The notes under the pieces were generated by a model. That model ran no database searches. It was not told the origin of the DNA and worked only from the letters and a program-made list of their open reading frames with translations. A program made the translations under genes and the position numbers. DNA of 64,000 nucleotides from assembly GCF_015207755.1 (NCBI RefSeq), contig NZ_JADEWH010000002.1, positions 248,001 to 312,000 of the forward strand. The letters run 5' to 3'. This DNA comes from Nodularia sp. LEGE 06071 (lineage in GTDB: Bacteria; Cyanobacteriota; Cyanobacteriia; Cyanobacteriales; Nostocaceae). Below are positions 27,026-36,455 of the stretch, in pieces; position 1 is the stretch's first letter, and every line of letters begins with the position of its first letter.

Positions 27026-27114
27026 TGGTGGATTTAATTTTTCACTAAAAAATACATAGTTAAGCAAAAAAGCAATATCTCTCTTACTGTGAAATAAATC
27101 ATATCAGTTCTACT

Positions 27115-27375
27115 TTGAGAAATATAAAAATACCACAGCCAGAATTATTGAATGAGTTTTTATCCCTTCCTGCTGAAGCACAGCGCCAAGTCATAGAATT
27201 TATTGCTTTCTTGCGACAAAGATATGTAGTAGTTGAACCTGCTTCGCAGTCATCAGAAGATAATTTTATCAATTATAGTTTCATTGGGATGTGGAGCGAT
27301 CGCCAAAATTTAACTGACAGCACTGCTTGGGTGCGTAATATTCGAGAACATGAATGCTCAAATTCCCATGACTAA
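27115..27375 (+). CDS. Antitoxin-like (DUF2281/VapB-type) protein without adjacent toxin
   Basis: 86 residues from a TTG start. The first half (LLNEFLSLPAEAQRQVIEFIAFLRQRY) is the helix pair typical of DUF2281 proteins. The C-terminal IGMWSDRQNLTDSTAWVRNIREHE matches the toxin-binding tail of VapB-type antitoxins (GMWKDRED-DS-EWVR-IRE). In complete modules a PIN toxin starts immediately downstream; here the next 75 bases encode no toxin and the next gene is sixA. It is therefore an orphan or relic antitoxin. The final residues CSNSHD are not family-like and may come from loss of the original junction. Confidence 0.6.
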   Translation: MRNIKIPQPELLNEFLSLPAEAQRQVIEFIAFLRQRYVVVEPASQSSEDNFINYSFIGMWSDRQNLTDSTAWVRNIREHECSNSHD

Positions 27376-27453
27376 CTCAACCGTCATTGAGACTGAATAT
27401 TCTAATTTATTAAAGATTTAAACATATCATCAATTTATAACAGCACTAAAAAT

Positions 27454-27951
27454 ATGGAATTATACTTAATTCGTCATGGTATCGCTGAAGAGAAGCAACC
27501 AGACATTAAAAAAGATGAAGAGCGATCGCTTACTCAAGAAGGACGACAAAAAACCGAAAAAGTTGCCCAGAGAATTAAAAACCTGGGTTTGCAGTTTGAG
27601 GTAATTGTCACCAGTCCCTTAGTACGCGCCCGCCAAACAGCAGAAATTCTCGTAGCAGCCGGACTCAGTACCCAATGGGAAGAATCTCTTCATCTTGCAC
27701 CTAATGGTCATATTTCTAGTTGGCTAAAATACTGGTTAGAATCCAGAAATTATCCCCAAAATGCCCAAATTGCCTTGATAGGACATGAACCTTGTCTCAG
27801 CAATTGGGCAGAAATTCTGCTTTGGGGTAAGGCCAAAGACAGTTTAGTCTTGAAAAAAGCAGGTATGATCGGGATAAAACTACCAGAAATAGGTTCACCT
27901 CTGGGTCGTAGTCAAATGTTTTGGTTGACACCGCCCAAGTACCTGCTATAA
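27454..27951 (+). CDS. sixA: Phosphohistidine phosphatase SixA-type
   Basis: 165 residues. The phosphoglycerate mutase-like fold is shown by the RHG motif (LIRHGIAEE, catalytic His8), the second arginine in TSPLVRARQTAE, and the second histidine in LIGHEP. SixA removes phosphate from histidine residues of HPt domains. In this window the HPt of the CheA-like kinase at 12361 is one conceivable target, but that link is speculation. It is a cytosolic, single-gene unit. Confidence 0.88.
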   Translation: MELYLIRHGIAEEKQPDIKKDEERSLTQEGRQKTEKVAQRIKNLGLQFEVIVTSPLVRARQTAEILVAAGLSTQWEESLHLAPNGHISSWLKYWLESRNYPQNAQIALIGHEPCLSNWAEILLWGKAKDSLVLKKAGMIGIKLPEIGSPLGRSQMFWLTPPKYLL

Positions 27952-28087
27952 GAGCTTTTCAACATTTTTTACCAAAGTGTTGTGACATCGGCTACTCTTA
28001 TAGCGACAATAATTTCTGGTAAGTTAGCGTGTTCGCGGAGCGTGTGCCTTGCACAATCAGATATTTCAACAAGCAAATGGTGTTGCC

Positions 28088-29224
28088 ATGATGGTGTGCG
28101 AATACAAGCCTGGTTTAGAAGGCATTCCCGCCGCCCAATCGAGTATTAGTCATGTTGATGGGCAGAAGGGAATTCTAGAATATCGTGGCATCCGGATTGA
28201 GGAACTAGCAGAAAAAAGTTCATTTCTGGAAACTGCTTATCTCTTAATCTGGGGTGAACTGCCAAATAAGGAAGAGTTGGCAGCGTTTGAGCATGAGGTT
28301 CGTTACCACAGGCGGATAAAATATCGTATTCGGGATATGATGAAATGCTTTCCAGAAAGCGGTCACCCGATGGATGCTCTGCAAGCCTCAGCTGCGGCTT
28401 TAGGCTTATTTTATTCGCTCCGGGATTTACACAATCCTGTCTATATTCGGGATGCTGTGGTGCGCTTGTTAGCAACCATTCCCACAATGGTAGCGGCATT
28501 CCAATTGATGCGAAAAGGCAACGACCCCGTAAGGCCTCGCGATGACTTAGACTACGCCGCCAACTTTCTCTATATGCTCAACGAGCAAGAACCAGATCCT
28601 TTGGCTGCCAAAATTTTTGACATCTGCTTGATCCTTCACGTCGAGCATACAATGAATGCCTCTACCTTCAGCGCCAGGGTAACGGCTTCAACCTTAACTG
28701 ACCCTTACGCTGTGGTTGCTAGTGCCGTAGGAACTCTAGGAGGTCCCCTACACGGTGGAGCCAACGAAGAAGTGATTCAGATGTTGGAAGAAATTGGCTC
28801 AGTAGAAAACGTGCGTCCCTATGTAGAAAACCTGCTGCAACGCAAAGCCAAAATCATGGGCTTTGGACACCGTGTCTATAAAGTCAAAGATCCACGCGCT
28901 ACGGTCTTGCAAAACCTAGCAGAGCAATTGTTTGCCAAATTTGGGCATGATAAGTACTATGACATTGCCCTAGAAATGGAACGGGTAGTGGCAGAAAAGC
29001 TTCCTGGCAAAGGGATTTATCCCAATGTTGACTTTTATTCGGGTTTGGTGTACAGGAAGATGGGGATTCCTACAGACTTATTTACACCAATATTTGCGAT
29101 CGCCCGTGTTGCAGGTTGGCTAGCTCACTGGAAAGAACAACTCGCAGAAAACCGCATATTTCGACCTACCCAGATTTACAACGGTAAGCATGAGGTTACT
29201 TATCTCCCCATCGACCAACGTTAA
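28088..29224 (+). CDS. gltA: Citrate synthase
   Basis: 378 residues from the ATG at 28088; the frame remains open to a TTG at 28049, but homologues usually begin MMVCEYKPGLEG-like, so the inner start is used. It condenses acetyl-CoA and oxaloacetate. Landmarks: GILEYRGIRIEEL, HPMDALQ, LHVEHTMNASTFSARV, GPLHGGANEEV (catalytic histidine) and GFGHRVYKVKDPRA (second histidine and substrate arginines), then the aspartate region VDFYSGLVY. It is full length. The ndhAIGE genes follow on the same strand, an arrangement seen in several cyanobacteria, though a 566-base gap separates them. Confidence 0.95.
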   Translation: MMVCEYKPGLEGIPAAQSSISHVDGQKGILEYRGIRIEELAEKSSFLETAYLLIWGELPNKEELAAFEHEVRYHRRIKYRIRDMMKCFPESGHPMDALQASAAALGLFYSLRDLHNPVYIRDAVVRLLATIPTMVAAFQLMRKGNDPVRPRDDLDYAANFLYMLNEQEPDPLAAKIFDICLILHVEHTMNASTFSARVTASTLTDPYAVVASAVGTLGGPLHGGANEEVIQMLEEIGSVENVRPYVENLLQRKAKIMGFGHRVYKVKDPRATVLQNLAEQLFAKFGHDKYYDIALEMERVVAEKLPGKGIYPNVDFYSGLVYRKMGIPTDLFTPIFAIARVAGWLAHWKEQLAENRIFRPTQIYNGKHEVTYLPIDQR

Positions 29225-29790
29225 CTGGTAGCTTGATTATTAGTCAGACTAAACCGTTGCCATCAGGTCGGCGGAGCTTTGTCTTGTTTTGTGAGGCGGA
29301 GGTGGCGGTTCTGGGAACAGAAGCAAGGAGCAAATATGCCCCCTAATGACCGAAGAAGCAGGGGGGAAGGGGGCAGGGAGCAGGGGGAGAAAGCCCTTCC
29401 CCCTTGCTGTGGAGCGAACGCGAGTGCGTCTCGTAGAGAAGCGGAACATGGGTATCAAGCCCCGTCCACTTCGGCAAGCTCAGTGCGCCGCTTCTAGGAG
29501 GCTTGATCTGGGGCGGAGTAGAAGCTTTGTCCCAGTCATCTCCCCATCTCGCCCAGCAAAAGAAATCCCAATGCTGACCATAAGTAGAAGTTCTTGTATA
29601 GCTTCAAGGGCTGAAAACCATCAGACGATATACTAGGCATGGGAATTGGCAAAAATCTATGGCTACGTCACGCAAGCTATCAATCGTCTTCATCACAGCA
29701 TAAAAGGATGAAGGATGAAGGAGCCGAATTTTATACTTTATAACTTCACACTTCATACTTCATACTTCAGTTGACTTAAAGAGCAGAAAC
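29225..29790. other. Repeat-rich gap between gltA and ndhA
   Basis: It contains a G-rich short-repeat tract (GGGGGAAGGGGGCAGGGAGC, 29361-29390), a copy of the dispersed CTATGGCTACGTCACGCAAGC motif (29657-29677), and heptamer repeats ACTTCATACTTCATACTTCA immediately upstream of ndhA. The overlapping reading frames on both strands are low-complexity products of these repeats. The ndh operon promoter probably lies in the last 150 bases. Confidence 0.75.
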
Positions 29791-30909
29791 ATGAACTCAG
29801 GAATTGACCTCCAAGGAACGTTTATTCAATCCGTCATGGATTTAGGCATACCGGCAGGGACAGCTAAAGCCATTTGGATGCCCTTGCCAATGATACTGAT
29901 GCTCATTGGAGCAACAGTGGGGGTACTAGTCTGTGTTTGGTTAGAACGGAAGATTTCGGCATCAGTACAGCAGCGCATTGGCCCAGAATTTATTGGACCT
30001 TTTGGCTTACTAGCTCCAGTCGCCGATGGTTTGAAGCTGGTATTTAAAGAAGACATCGTACCAGCAAAAGCTGATGCTTGGCTATTTACCATTGGCCCCA
30101 TTTTAGTCGTACTGCCAGTATTTCTGTCCTATTTGATTGTCCCCTTTGGACAGAATATTGTGATTACAAACGTGGGCATGGGAATATTCCTGTGGATTGC
30201 GTTTTCTAGCATTGCTCCCATTGGGTTGTTAATGGCTGGTTACGCATCAAATAACAAATATTCCCTCATAGGTGGCTTACGGGCTGCGGCTCAGTCTATT
30301 AGCTACGAAATTCCCCTATCGTTGAGTGTATTAGCCGTCGTCATGATGTCTAACAGTCTCAGCACCATTGATATTGTTAACCAGCAATCTGGCTATGGTA
30401 TCCTCGGTTGGAACATTTGGCGGCAACCAGTAGGGTTCTTAATTTTTTGGATAGCAGCCCTGGCGGAATGCGAACGCTTACCCTTTGACCTCCCCGAAGC
30501 GGAAGAAGAAATCGTCGCAGGTTATCAGACCGAATACTCTGGGATGAAATTCGCGCTATTTTACCTCAGTTCCTATGTCAACCTAGTGCTTTCTGCTCTA
30601 TTGGTAGCAGTTTTATACCTGGGTGGTTGGGATTTTCCCATTCCCGTTAACGTCATAGCGAATTGGTTGGGAGTTAGTGAATTCAATCCCGTCTTGCAGG
30701 TAGCAACGGCTTCTTTGGGTATTGTCATGACCCTAATCAAAGCTTATTTGCTAGTGTTTATCGCCATCTTGTTGCGTTGGACAGTACCACGGGTGCGGAT
30801 TGACCAATTGCTAGATTTAGGATGGAAGTTTTTGTTGCCACTTGCTTTGGTTAATCTTCTAGTCACCGCAGCACTGAAACTTGCCTTTCCCTTCGCCTTT
30901 GGTGGATAA
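29791..30909 (+). CDS. ndhA: NAD(P)H-quinone oxidoreductase subunit 1 (NdhA)
   Basis: 372 residues with eight hydrophobic segments. It is a membrane subunit of the photosynthetic complex I (NDH-1) in the thylakoid membrane, which takes electrons from ferredoxin to plastoquinone. Family motifs: [50 protein letters not shown] and [27 protein letters not shown], which form the quinone-site loops. Length is normal. It is the first gene of a compact ndhA-ndhI-ndhG-ndhE operon. Confidence 0.97.
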   Translation: MNSGIDLQGTFIQSVMDLGIPAGTAKAIWMPLPMILMLIGATVGVLVCVWLERKISASVQQRIGPEFIGPFGLLAPVADGLKLVFKEDIVPAKADAWLFTIGPILVVLPVFLSYLIVPFGQNIVITNVGMGIFLWIAFSSIAPIGLLMAGYASNNKYSLIGGLRAAAQSISYEIPLSLSVLAVVMMSNSLSTIDIVNQQSGYGILGWNIWRQPVGFLIFWIAALAECERLPFDLPEAEEEIVAGYQTEYSGMKFALFYLSSYVNLVLSALLVAVLYLGGWDFPIPVNVIANWLGVSEFNPVLQVATASLGIVMTLIKAYLLVFIAILLRWTVPRVRIDQLLDLGWKFLLPLALVNLLVTAALKLAFPFAFGG

Positions 30910-30988
30910 ACCAATTTGAGATTTTAGATTGAATCTGAAATCTCAAATCCCAGATCCTGAATTGAACAGAGAGAGAAAAACACTAAAA

Positions 30989-31582
30989 ATGCTCAAGTTC
31001 CTCAAACAAGTTGGTGATTACGCCAAAGAAGCAGTACAAGCCGGACGTTACATTGGTCAAGGGTTAGCTGTAACTTTCGACCATATGCAGCGTCGCCCAG
31101 TTACCGTACAGTATCCTTACGAAAAACTGATTCCTGGTGAACGGTTTCGCGGCAGGATTCACTTTGAGTTTGATAAATGTATTGCCTGTGAAGTCTGTGT
31201 TCGGGTTTGTCCGATCAATCTGCCTGTAGTGGATTGGGAATTTGAGAAAGCTAACAAAAAGAAAAAGCTCAAACACTACAGTATTGACTTTGGAGTTTGT
31301 ATCTTCTGCGGCAACTGTGTGGAATACTGCCCAACGAACTGTCTATCAATGACAGAAGAGTATGAACTATCCACTTACGATCGCCATGAATTAAACTTTG
31401 ACAACGTAGCTCTAGGTCGTCTGCCTTACAAAGTCACAAATGACCCAATGGTTACACCACTGCGTGAACTAGCTTACTTGCCCAAGGGTGTGATGGAACC
31501 TCACGGACTACCTGCTGATGCGCCTCGTGCTGGTTCTCATCCAGAAGACCTGCTAGAACAAACAGAAAAAACAAATGCCTAG
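30989..31582 (+). CDS. ndhI: NAD(P)H-quinone oxidoreductase subunit I (NdhI)
   Basis: 197 residues from the ATG at 30989 ([15 protein letters not shown], the normal N-terminus; the frame is open 20 codons further up). Two [4Fe-4S] cluster motifs are intact: [17 protein letters not shown] and [16 protein letters not shown]. It sits in the peripheral arm and passes electrons toward plastoquinone. It is 79 bases downstream of ndhA. The C-terminal extension ([19 protein letters not shown]) is typical for cyanobacterial NdhI. Confidence 0.97.
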   Translation: MLKFLKQVGDYAKEAVQAGRYIGQGLAVTFDHMQRRPVTVQYPYEKLIPGERFRGRIHFEFDKCIACEVCVRVCPINLPVVDWEFEKANKKKKLKHYSIDFGVCIFCGNCVEYCPTNCLSMTEEYELSTYDRHELNFDNVALGRLPYKVTNDPMVTPLRELAYLPKGVMEPHGLPADAPRAGSHPEDLLEQTEKTNA

Positions 31583-31738
31583 CGCCGCAAAGCGGAATTT
31601 GGACTTCAAATCAATCAAAAGCCGATGATATAAACTTTTGACTTTTGACTTTTGACTTCCGCCTGGCGGTGCTAGTGGGTAATCGTGATTACCGATTACC
31701 AGTTACGATTTATTGGAAATCAAAAAGGATCGGAAAAA

Positions 31739-32353
31739 GTGAATCTAGCCGAAGGAGTACAGTTTGTTTCCTTATGCATACTAGGCGCGATGATGATTGG
31801 GGCAGCTTTAGGAGTAGTGCTGTTCTCTAACGTTGTCTATTCTGCCTTTATGCTGGGGGGCGTGTTTATCAGCATGGCGGGAATTTACCTGTTGCTGAAT
31901 GGTGACTTTGTAGCAGCTGCACAGGTGCTGGTTTATGTTGGGGCGGTTAACGTGCTAATTCTGTTTGCCATTATGTTGGTGAACAAGCGGGAAGATTTTG
32001 CGCCATTTCCCAGTGCTGGGCTGCGGAAAGTCCTCACAGCAGTAGTCAGTCTGGGATTATTTGGCCTGTTGAGTGTGATGGTATTGGGGACTCCTTGGGC
32101 ATACTCAACACCTGCTCTTGTAGCTCCGGAAAGTTCTATAGTTGTGATTGGTGAGCATTTCTTCACTGACTTTTTACTGCCTTTTGAACTGGCTTCAATA
32201 TTGTTGCTGATAGCGATGGTGGGAGCGATTATTTTGGCACGTCGCGAGTATTTGCCTGAACAACCGACAGTATCAGAGTTGCAACAAAGTGTTTTGACTT
32301 TGCCAGAACGCCCCAGAGACTTGGTATCGGCGGGCAGCGAAACCAAAGAGTAA
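31739..32353 (+). CDS. ndhG: NAD(P)H-quinone oxidoreductase subunit 6 (NdhG)
   Basis: 204 residues from the GTG at 31739, with AAGGA about 12 bases upstream; VNLAEGVQFVSLCILGA is the normal N-terminus, so longer in-frame starts in the spacer were rejected. Five hydrophobic helices and the motifs GDFVAAAQVLVYVGAVNVLILFAIML and FELASILLLIAMVGAIILARRE identify NdhG. It is a proton-channel subunit of the NDH-1 membrane arm. The spacer before it contains TTTTGAC repeats (31637-31658). Confidence 0.96.
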   Translation: MNLAEGVQFVSLCILGAMMIGAALGVVLFSNVVYSAFMLGGVFISMAGIYLLLNGDFVAAAQVLVYVGAVNVLILFAIMLVNKREDFAPFPSAGLRKVLTAVVSLGLFGLLSVMVLGTPWAYSTPALVAPESSIVVIGEHFFTDFLLPFELASILLLIAMVGAIILARREYLPEQPTVSELQQSVLTLPERPRDLVSAGSETKE

Positions 32354-32456
32354 AATTTGCGATATTATGTGGCTGCGCTACGCAAGCGATCGCAATTAAA
32401 AAGCCAGATTTTTGATGGCTATGCCACGCAAGCTAACAGAAGGGATACGAGAATCC

Positions 32457-32762
32457 ATGCAACTCCAGTACTTTTTATTACTAGCCGCAGCTTTGTTTTG
32501 CATTGGCATCTATGGTTTAATTACCAGTCGTAACGCCGTGCGGGTGTTGATGTCAATTGAGTTACTGCTGAATGCTGTTAATCTGAATTTAATGGCATTT
32601 TCCAACTTTCTCGATTCAACTTTAATTAAGGGTCAGGTATTCACCGTGTTTGTGATTACCGTGGCAGCTGCTGAAGCGGCGGTGGGTTTAGCCATTGTGC
32701 TGGCCATTTATCGCAACCGCGATACCGTCGATATGGAGCAGTTTAATCTCCTGAAGTGGTAA
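32457..32762 (+). CDS. ndhE: NAD(P)H-quinone oxidoreductase subunit 4L (NdhE)
   Basis: 101 residues from the ATG at 32457. Three transmembrane helices with the NuoK-type motifs [28 protein letters not shown] (with the channel glutamate) and [25 protein letters not shown]. In-frame codons from 32412 translate a dispersed intergenic repeat and were left out. It is the last ndh gene; only seven bases separate it from nadK, so NAD kinase is likely co-transcribed. Confidence 0.96.
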   Translation: MQLQYFLLLAAALFCIGIYGLITSRNAVRVLMSIELLLNAVNLNLMAFSNFLDSTLIKGQVFTVFVITVAAAEAAVGLAIVLAIYRNRDTVDMEQFNLLKW

Positions 32763-32769
32763 ATTTTGC

Positions 32770-33690
32770 GTGCAACTCAAGCAGGTAATCATTGCTTATA
32801 AAGCACGAGATTCCCAGAGTAAACGCTGGGCAGAACTCTGTGCTAAACAACTAGAAAACCGCCATTGTCAGGTGTTAATGGGGCCTAGTGGTCCAAAAGA
32901 TAACCCTTATCCGGTGTTTTTGGCTTCTGCAACTCAACCCATTGATTTGGCTTTGGTACTCGGTGGTGATGGTACTGTTTTAACAAGTGCCAGACATTTA
33001 GCCCCTGCTGGTATACCCATTCTGGGTGTAAATATTGGCGGTCATCTGGGCTTTTTAACCGAGTCTGTAGATGAGTTTGAAGATACAGAGAAAATTTGGG
33101 ATCGGCTATTTGAGGATCGCTATGCCATCCAGAGGCGGATGATGCTACAAGCGGCAGTGTATGAGGGTCATCGCACGAATTTGGAACCTGTGACTGAGCT
33201 ATACCTTGCTTTGAACGAATTTTGTGTGAAACCCGCTTCTGCTGACCGCATGATCACTTCAATTCTGGAAATGGAAATTGATAGTGAAGTAATCGATCAA
33301 TATGTGGGGGATGGTTTGATTATTTCCACTCCCACTGGTTCTACTGGTTACACCGTTTCTGCTAATGGCCCCATTATCCACGATGGTATGGAGGCGGTTA
33401 CCATCACTCCCATTTGTCCCATGAGTCTTTCTAGTCGCCCTCTAGTTTTACCTCCTGGTTCTGTGGTCAGCATCTGGCCTTTGGGAGACTATGATTTGAG
33501 TACAAAGCTGTGGATGGATGGGGTTTTATCTACGTCGATTTGGCCAGGACATCGCGTTGATGTGCGGATGGCTGATTGTCGGGCGAAGTTTATTATTTTG
33601 CGAGAGAACAATTCATATTATCAGACACTGCGTGAGAAGCTGCTTTGGGCAGGTACAAGGGTTCGCTACAGTAATAATCACCGTAATTGA
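32770..33690 (+). CDS. nadK: NAD kinase
   Basis: 306 residues from a GTG start. It phosphorylates NAD to NADP. The catalytic GGDGT motif is at residues 65-69 (LVLGGDGTVL); GVNIGGHLGFLTE, the NE-like ALNEF segment, and STPTGSTGYTVSANGPI (substrate-binding block) are intact. Co-location with genes of the NAD(P)H dehydrogenase-like complex is functionally sensible. An intrinsic terminator follows at 33746. Confidence 0.96.
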   Translation: MQLKQVIIAYKARDSQSKRWAELCAKQLENRHCQVLMGPSGPKDNPYPVFLASATQPIDLALVLGGDGTVLTSARHLAPAGIPILGVNIGGHLGFLTESVDEFEDTEKIWDRLFEDRYAIQRRMMLQAAVYEGHRTNLEPVTELYLALNEFCVKPASADRMITSILEMEIDSEVIDQYVGDGLIISTPTGSTGYTVSANGPIIHDGMEAVTITPICPMSLSSRPLVLPPGSVVSIWPLGDYDLSTKLWMDGVLSTSIWPGHRVDVRMADCRAKFIILRENNSYYQTLREKLLWAGTRVRYSNNHRN

Positions 33691-33745
33691 TTTATCAGGT
33701 GTCTACCGAGCGCTTTTGCTGCAAGTTGTCTGTGAAATATACCAG

Positions 33746-33770
33746 CCCCCGGATATTTTCGGGGGTTTTT
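33746..33770 (+). terminator. Intrinsic terminator of ndhAIGE-nadK
   Basis: CCCCCG and CGGGGG form a six-base-pair GC stem with an eight-base AT-rich loop, immediately followed by TTTTT. It lies 55 bases after the nadK stop. Confidence 0.9.
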
Positions 33771-33860
33771 CAGCAGTTGTGGCTGTGGGGAAGTTTCAGT
33801 TTTGAGCCGATACATTAATTTGATTAGGAGATTTTAAAGCACTTTATCAGAAACCTAATT

Positions 33861-35480
33861 ATGCGGAACCTCATTCTTGTTCCGAGTTGGTTGCGGTTTT
33901 CTATTATCTTCTTATTGGCAATGGGGATATTATTTCGCTTTGTTAATCTTGAAGGTAAAGTTTATTCCCATGATGAAACTTATACATCATTGCGAATTTC
34001 TGGCTACACAGTAGATGATGTCAAGCAGCAAATATTCAACGGTCGGGTCATTAGTCAAGAAAGTTTTGCTAAGTTTCAACGTCCTAATTTAGAAAAAGGC
34101 TTCAGTGACACAATTATGTCTCTGGCTACAGAAGACCCGCAATATCCACCGCTTTATTATTTAATCGCTAGATTATGGGTGCAAATATTTGGGAATTCAA
34201 TCACCGTAATTAGAAGTTTATCTGGCTTGATCAGCCTGTTAGTTTTCCCGTGTATTTACTGGCTATGCCGAGAATTATTTAATGTACCATTATCAGTACC
34301 TTGGTTAGCGATCGCTTTGATGGCAATCTCCCCTATTCATGTGCTTTACGCTCAAGAAGCACGAGCAGATATTCTATGGTTAGTCACGATCATACTATGC
34401 AGCGCAGCACTGTTGCGAGCTATGCGGCTGGAATCAAAAGAGCATCATGAATTAGCACAAGGACAGCAAATTCCCGACCGTTTTGCTACCTGGGGAATTT
34501 ATGTAGTAACTTTGATACTTAGTTTATATACAAGTTTGTGGAGTATCTTTATCGCTGTTGCTCATGGGATTTATGTGATTACAACTACCCGATTTCAACT
34601 AACTGAAACAGTTAGAGCTTATTTGATAGCTTCATCTCTGGGATTTTTAGCCTTCATGCCTTGGATGATGATCGTGGTAGCCAATTTCTTTGAGTTTCTG
34701 ATCTCAGCAGATGTGATTAAAAACGAGACATCCCTGATGCCTTTAATTTCAGTGTGGTTAATGCAGGTAAGCCGGATTTTTTTTGATTTAAACTTTAGTT
34801 TAGAAAATCCCCTGGGCTATTCAATTGCATTAATTTTCTTAACTCTAGTGGGATATGCAATTTATTTTCTCTGTCGAACAACTAATTACAAAACATGGTT
34901 TTTTCTGCTGATATTGATGATAGTACCAGTCATACCTAAAATGCTGCCTAACTTATTTTTTGGAGGCATATTCTTTAATTCAAACTTATATTTAATACCT
35001 GGATATTTAGGAGTTCAAATTGCTGTGGCTTATCTGCTAGCTACGCAAATATATAATGGAATTGTATTGCGCCGCAGAATCTGGCAAATGATTTTGGTAT
35101 TGATAGTTGTTTGTGGGTTGGTGTCTTCTAGAGTAAGTTACGAAGCTGAAACCTGGTGGAATAAGGGAATTAGCTATGGAAATCCCCAAATTGCTAATAT
35201 TATTAATCAGGCTGAAAGCCCACTTGTAATTAGTGATTCTCAGGGAATTAATTATGGAAATGTCTTTTCTCTGAGCTATATTGTACAGCCAAAAGTCCGA
35301 TTTCAATTAGTACAGGGTCAAGATATTCCTGACATCCCTACTGGTTTTACTGATATTTTTTTACTCAATCCTTCAGATATTTGGCGGGGAGAACTAGAAA
35401 CGAGATATAAATCTACAACTAATCTGGTTTATAGCAACAATTATTACTTGCTGTGGAAGTTAGTTAATCCTCCCATTTAG
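33861..35480 (+). CDS. GT39/ArnT-like membrane glycosyltransferase
   Basis: 539 residues with about ten to twelve hydrophobic helices. The first extracytoplasmic loop contains YSHDETYTSLR, where the D-E pair corresponds to the catalytic acidic residues of the GT-C (PMT/ArnT) families, and YPPLYYLIARLWVQIFGNS is a typical second element. These enzymes transfer a sugar from a lipid-linked donor on the outer face of the membrane. Donor and acceptor are unknown; no glycan cluster surrounds it. It is a single-gene unit after the nadK terminator. Confidence 0.82.
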   Translation: MRNLILVPSWLRFSIIFLLAMGILFRFVNLEGKVYSHDETYTSLRISGYTVDDVKQQIFNGRVISQESFAKFQRPNLEKGFSDTIMSLATEDPQYPPLYYLIARLWVQIFGNSITVIRSLSGLISLLVFPCIYWLCRELFNVPLSVPWLAIALMAISPIHVLYAQEARADILWLVTIILCSAALLRAMRLESKEHHELAQGQQIPDRFATWGIYVVTLILSLYTSLWSIFIAVAHGIYVITTTRFQLTETVRAYLIASSLGFLAFMPWMMIVVANFFEFLISADVIKNETSLMPLISVWLMQVSRIFFDLNFSLENPLGYSIALIFLTLVGYAIYFLCRTTNYKTWFFLLILMIVPVIPKMLPNLFFGGIFFNSNLYLIPGYLGVQIAVAYLLATQIYNGIVLRRRIWQMILVLIVVCGLVSSRVSYEAETWWNKGISYGNPQIANIINQAESPLVISDSQGINYGNVFSLSYIVQPKVRFQLVQGQDIPDIPTGFTDIFLLNPSDIWRGELETRYKSTTNLVYSNNYYLLWKLVNPPI

Positions 35481-35593
35481 TGTGAAAAAATATCATGGGA
35501 ATATTGAGATTACCCTAATAACTGCTGTACGTTTTAGGAGCGCCATAATATTTTGTCGCATAAGGGAACACCAAAACATTAATTACCCAAAAA

Positions 35594-35680
35594 TTGTAGT
35601 CGGGGAAAGCGGGCGCGTAACCCACCATAAACTTAAGGATAATGGTGGGTTACGGACTATCGTCCTAACCCACCCTACAA
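35594..35680. repeat. Palindromic MITE-like element, copy 2
   Basis: The core arms GTAACCCACCAT (35617-35628) and ATGGTGGGTTAC (35642-35653) pair perfectly; TTGTAG and CTACAA lie at the ends. The 3' part GGACTATCGTCCTAACCCACCCTAC corresponds, read in two pieces, to GGACTTCATCCTAACGCACCCTAC of copy 1 near 10500. It explains the reading frame 35482-35751, which is not a gene. The rest of the 357-base gap holds nothing else recognisable. Confidence 0.8.
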
Positions 35681-35837
35681 ATTGGGGATTTTATTCCTTG
35701 GAAGTCCCTAATTACTTGTTGATTTATTTAAAACCAGCTAAGAATCACTAACATAAATTTTCAGCAAATTCTCAGCTTAAATTAATTCTGATCATCAGAT
35801 GTAGCCTTAAATTATCCTTAGACATAAATTTGAGGAT

Positions 35838-36296
35838 ATGAAAGCGATGAAGTTCAAGCATTTAATAATTGTGGGTATAGTTGCCATGATTACCGTAGGC
35901 TGTGCCACAGAGGTAACTTCCAATGAAGCAGATACTCCAACGTCAACTGCAACAACCGTAGCTAGTTCAGTTGCTAAGTCTGGAAATTTTCAGGCGGCGG
36001 AACATCCCACTCAGGGAAAAGTCAGTGTAATCACTGAAGCGGGTAAACGCTACCTGGAGTTTGATCAAAGTTTCAAAACTGATCATGGCCCCGACTTATT
36101 TGTGATTTTGCATCGTTCGTCAGTACCACCAGTGTCTGGGATTCAAGAAAAAGACTATGTGAGTATTGCGGCGCTGCAAAAGATCAATGGTACTCAACGT
36201 TACGCTTTACCTGATAATGTGAATTTGGCAGACTTCAAATCTGTGGCGATATGGTGTCGCCAATTTAATGCTACTTTTGGCTATGCTGTTTTATAA
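35838..36296 (+). CDS. DM13-domain lipoprotein
   Basis: 152 residues. A signal peptide with lipobox (IVGIVAMITVGC, cysteine near residue 22) is followed by a threonine/alanine-rich linker and a DM13 domain: FQAAEHPTQGKVSVITEAGKRYLEF, FKTDHGPDLFVILH, and the final KSVAIWCRQFNATFGYAVL with its conserved cysteine. DM13 has been proposed to take part in electron transfer or redox chemistry at cell surfaces. It lies upstream of a DUF4079 membrane protein and a histidine kinase. A second in-frame ATG at 35847 is better spaced from the GAGG sequence at 35831-35834. Confidence 0.85.
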   Translation: MKAMKFKHLIIVGIVAMITVGCATEVTSNEADTPTSTATTVASSVAKSGNFQAAEHPTQGKVSVITEAGKRYLEFDQSFKTDHGPDLFVILHRSSVPPVSGIQEKDYVSIAALQKINGTQRYALPDNVNLADFKSVAIWCRQFNATFGYAVL

Positions 36297-36455
36297 AGGT
36301 CAAAAGTAAAAGGTAAAACAAATACAGCATTTTGCAATTGCGTGGCGTAGCCATAGAAGTAAGAAAGCACAGATAAATCTGTGTATTGTTGCAATCAAAA
36401 TCGCTGTATTTTTGATTTTTCTGGTTAAATTACCCATAATTTAGAAATTTGTCTT

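Noticed and set aside
28146-28499. 117-codon reverse frame inside gltA
   Set aside because: Shadow of citrate synthase; gltA is unambiguous on the plus strand.
35482-35751. 89-codon frame after the glycosyltransferase gene
   Set aside because: It spans the second palindromic element and has no ribosome binding site or motif.
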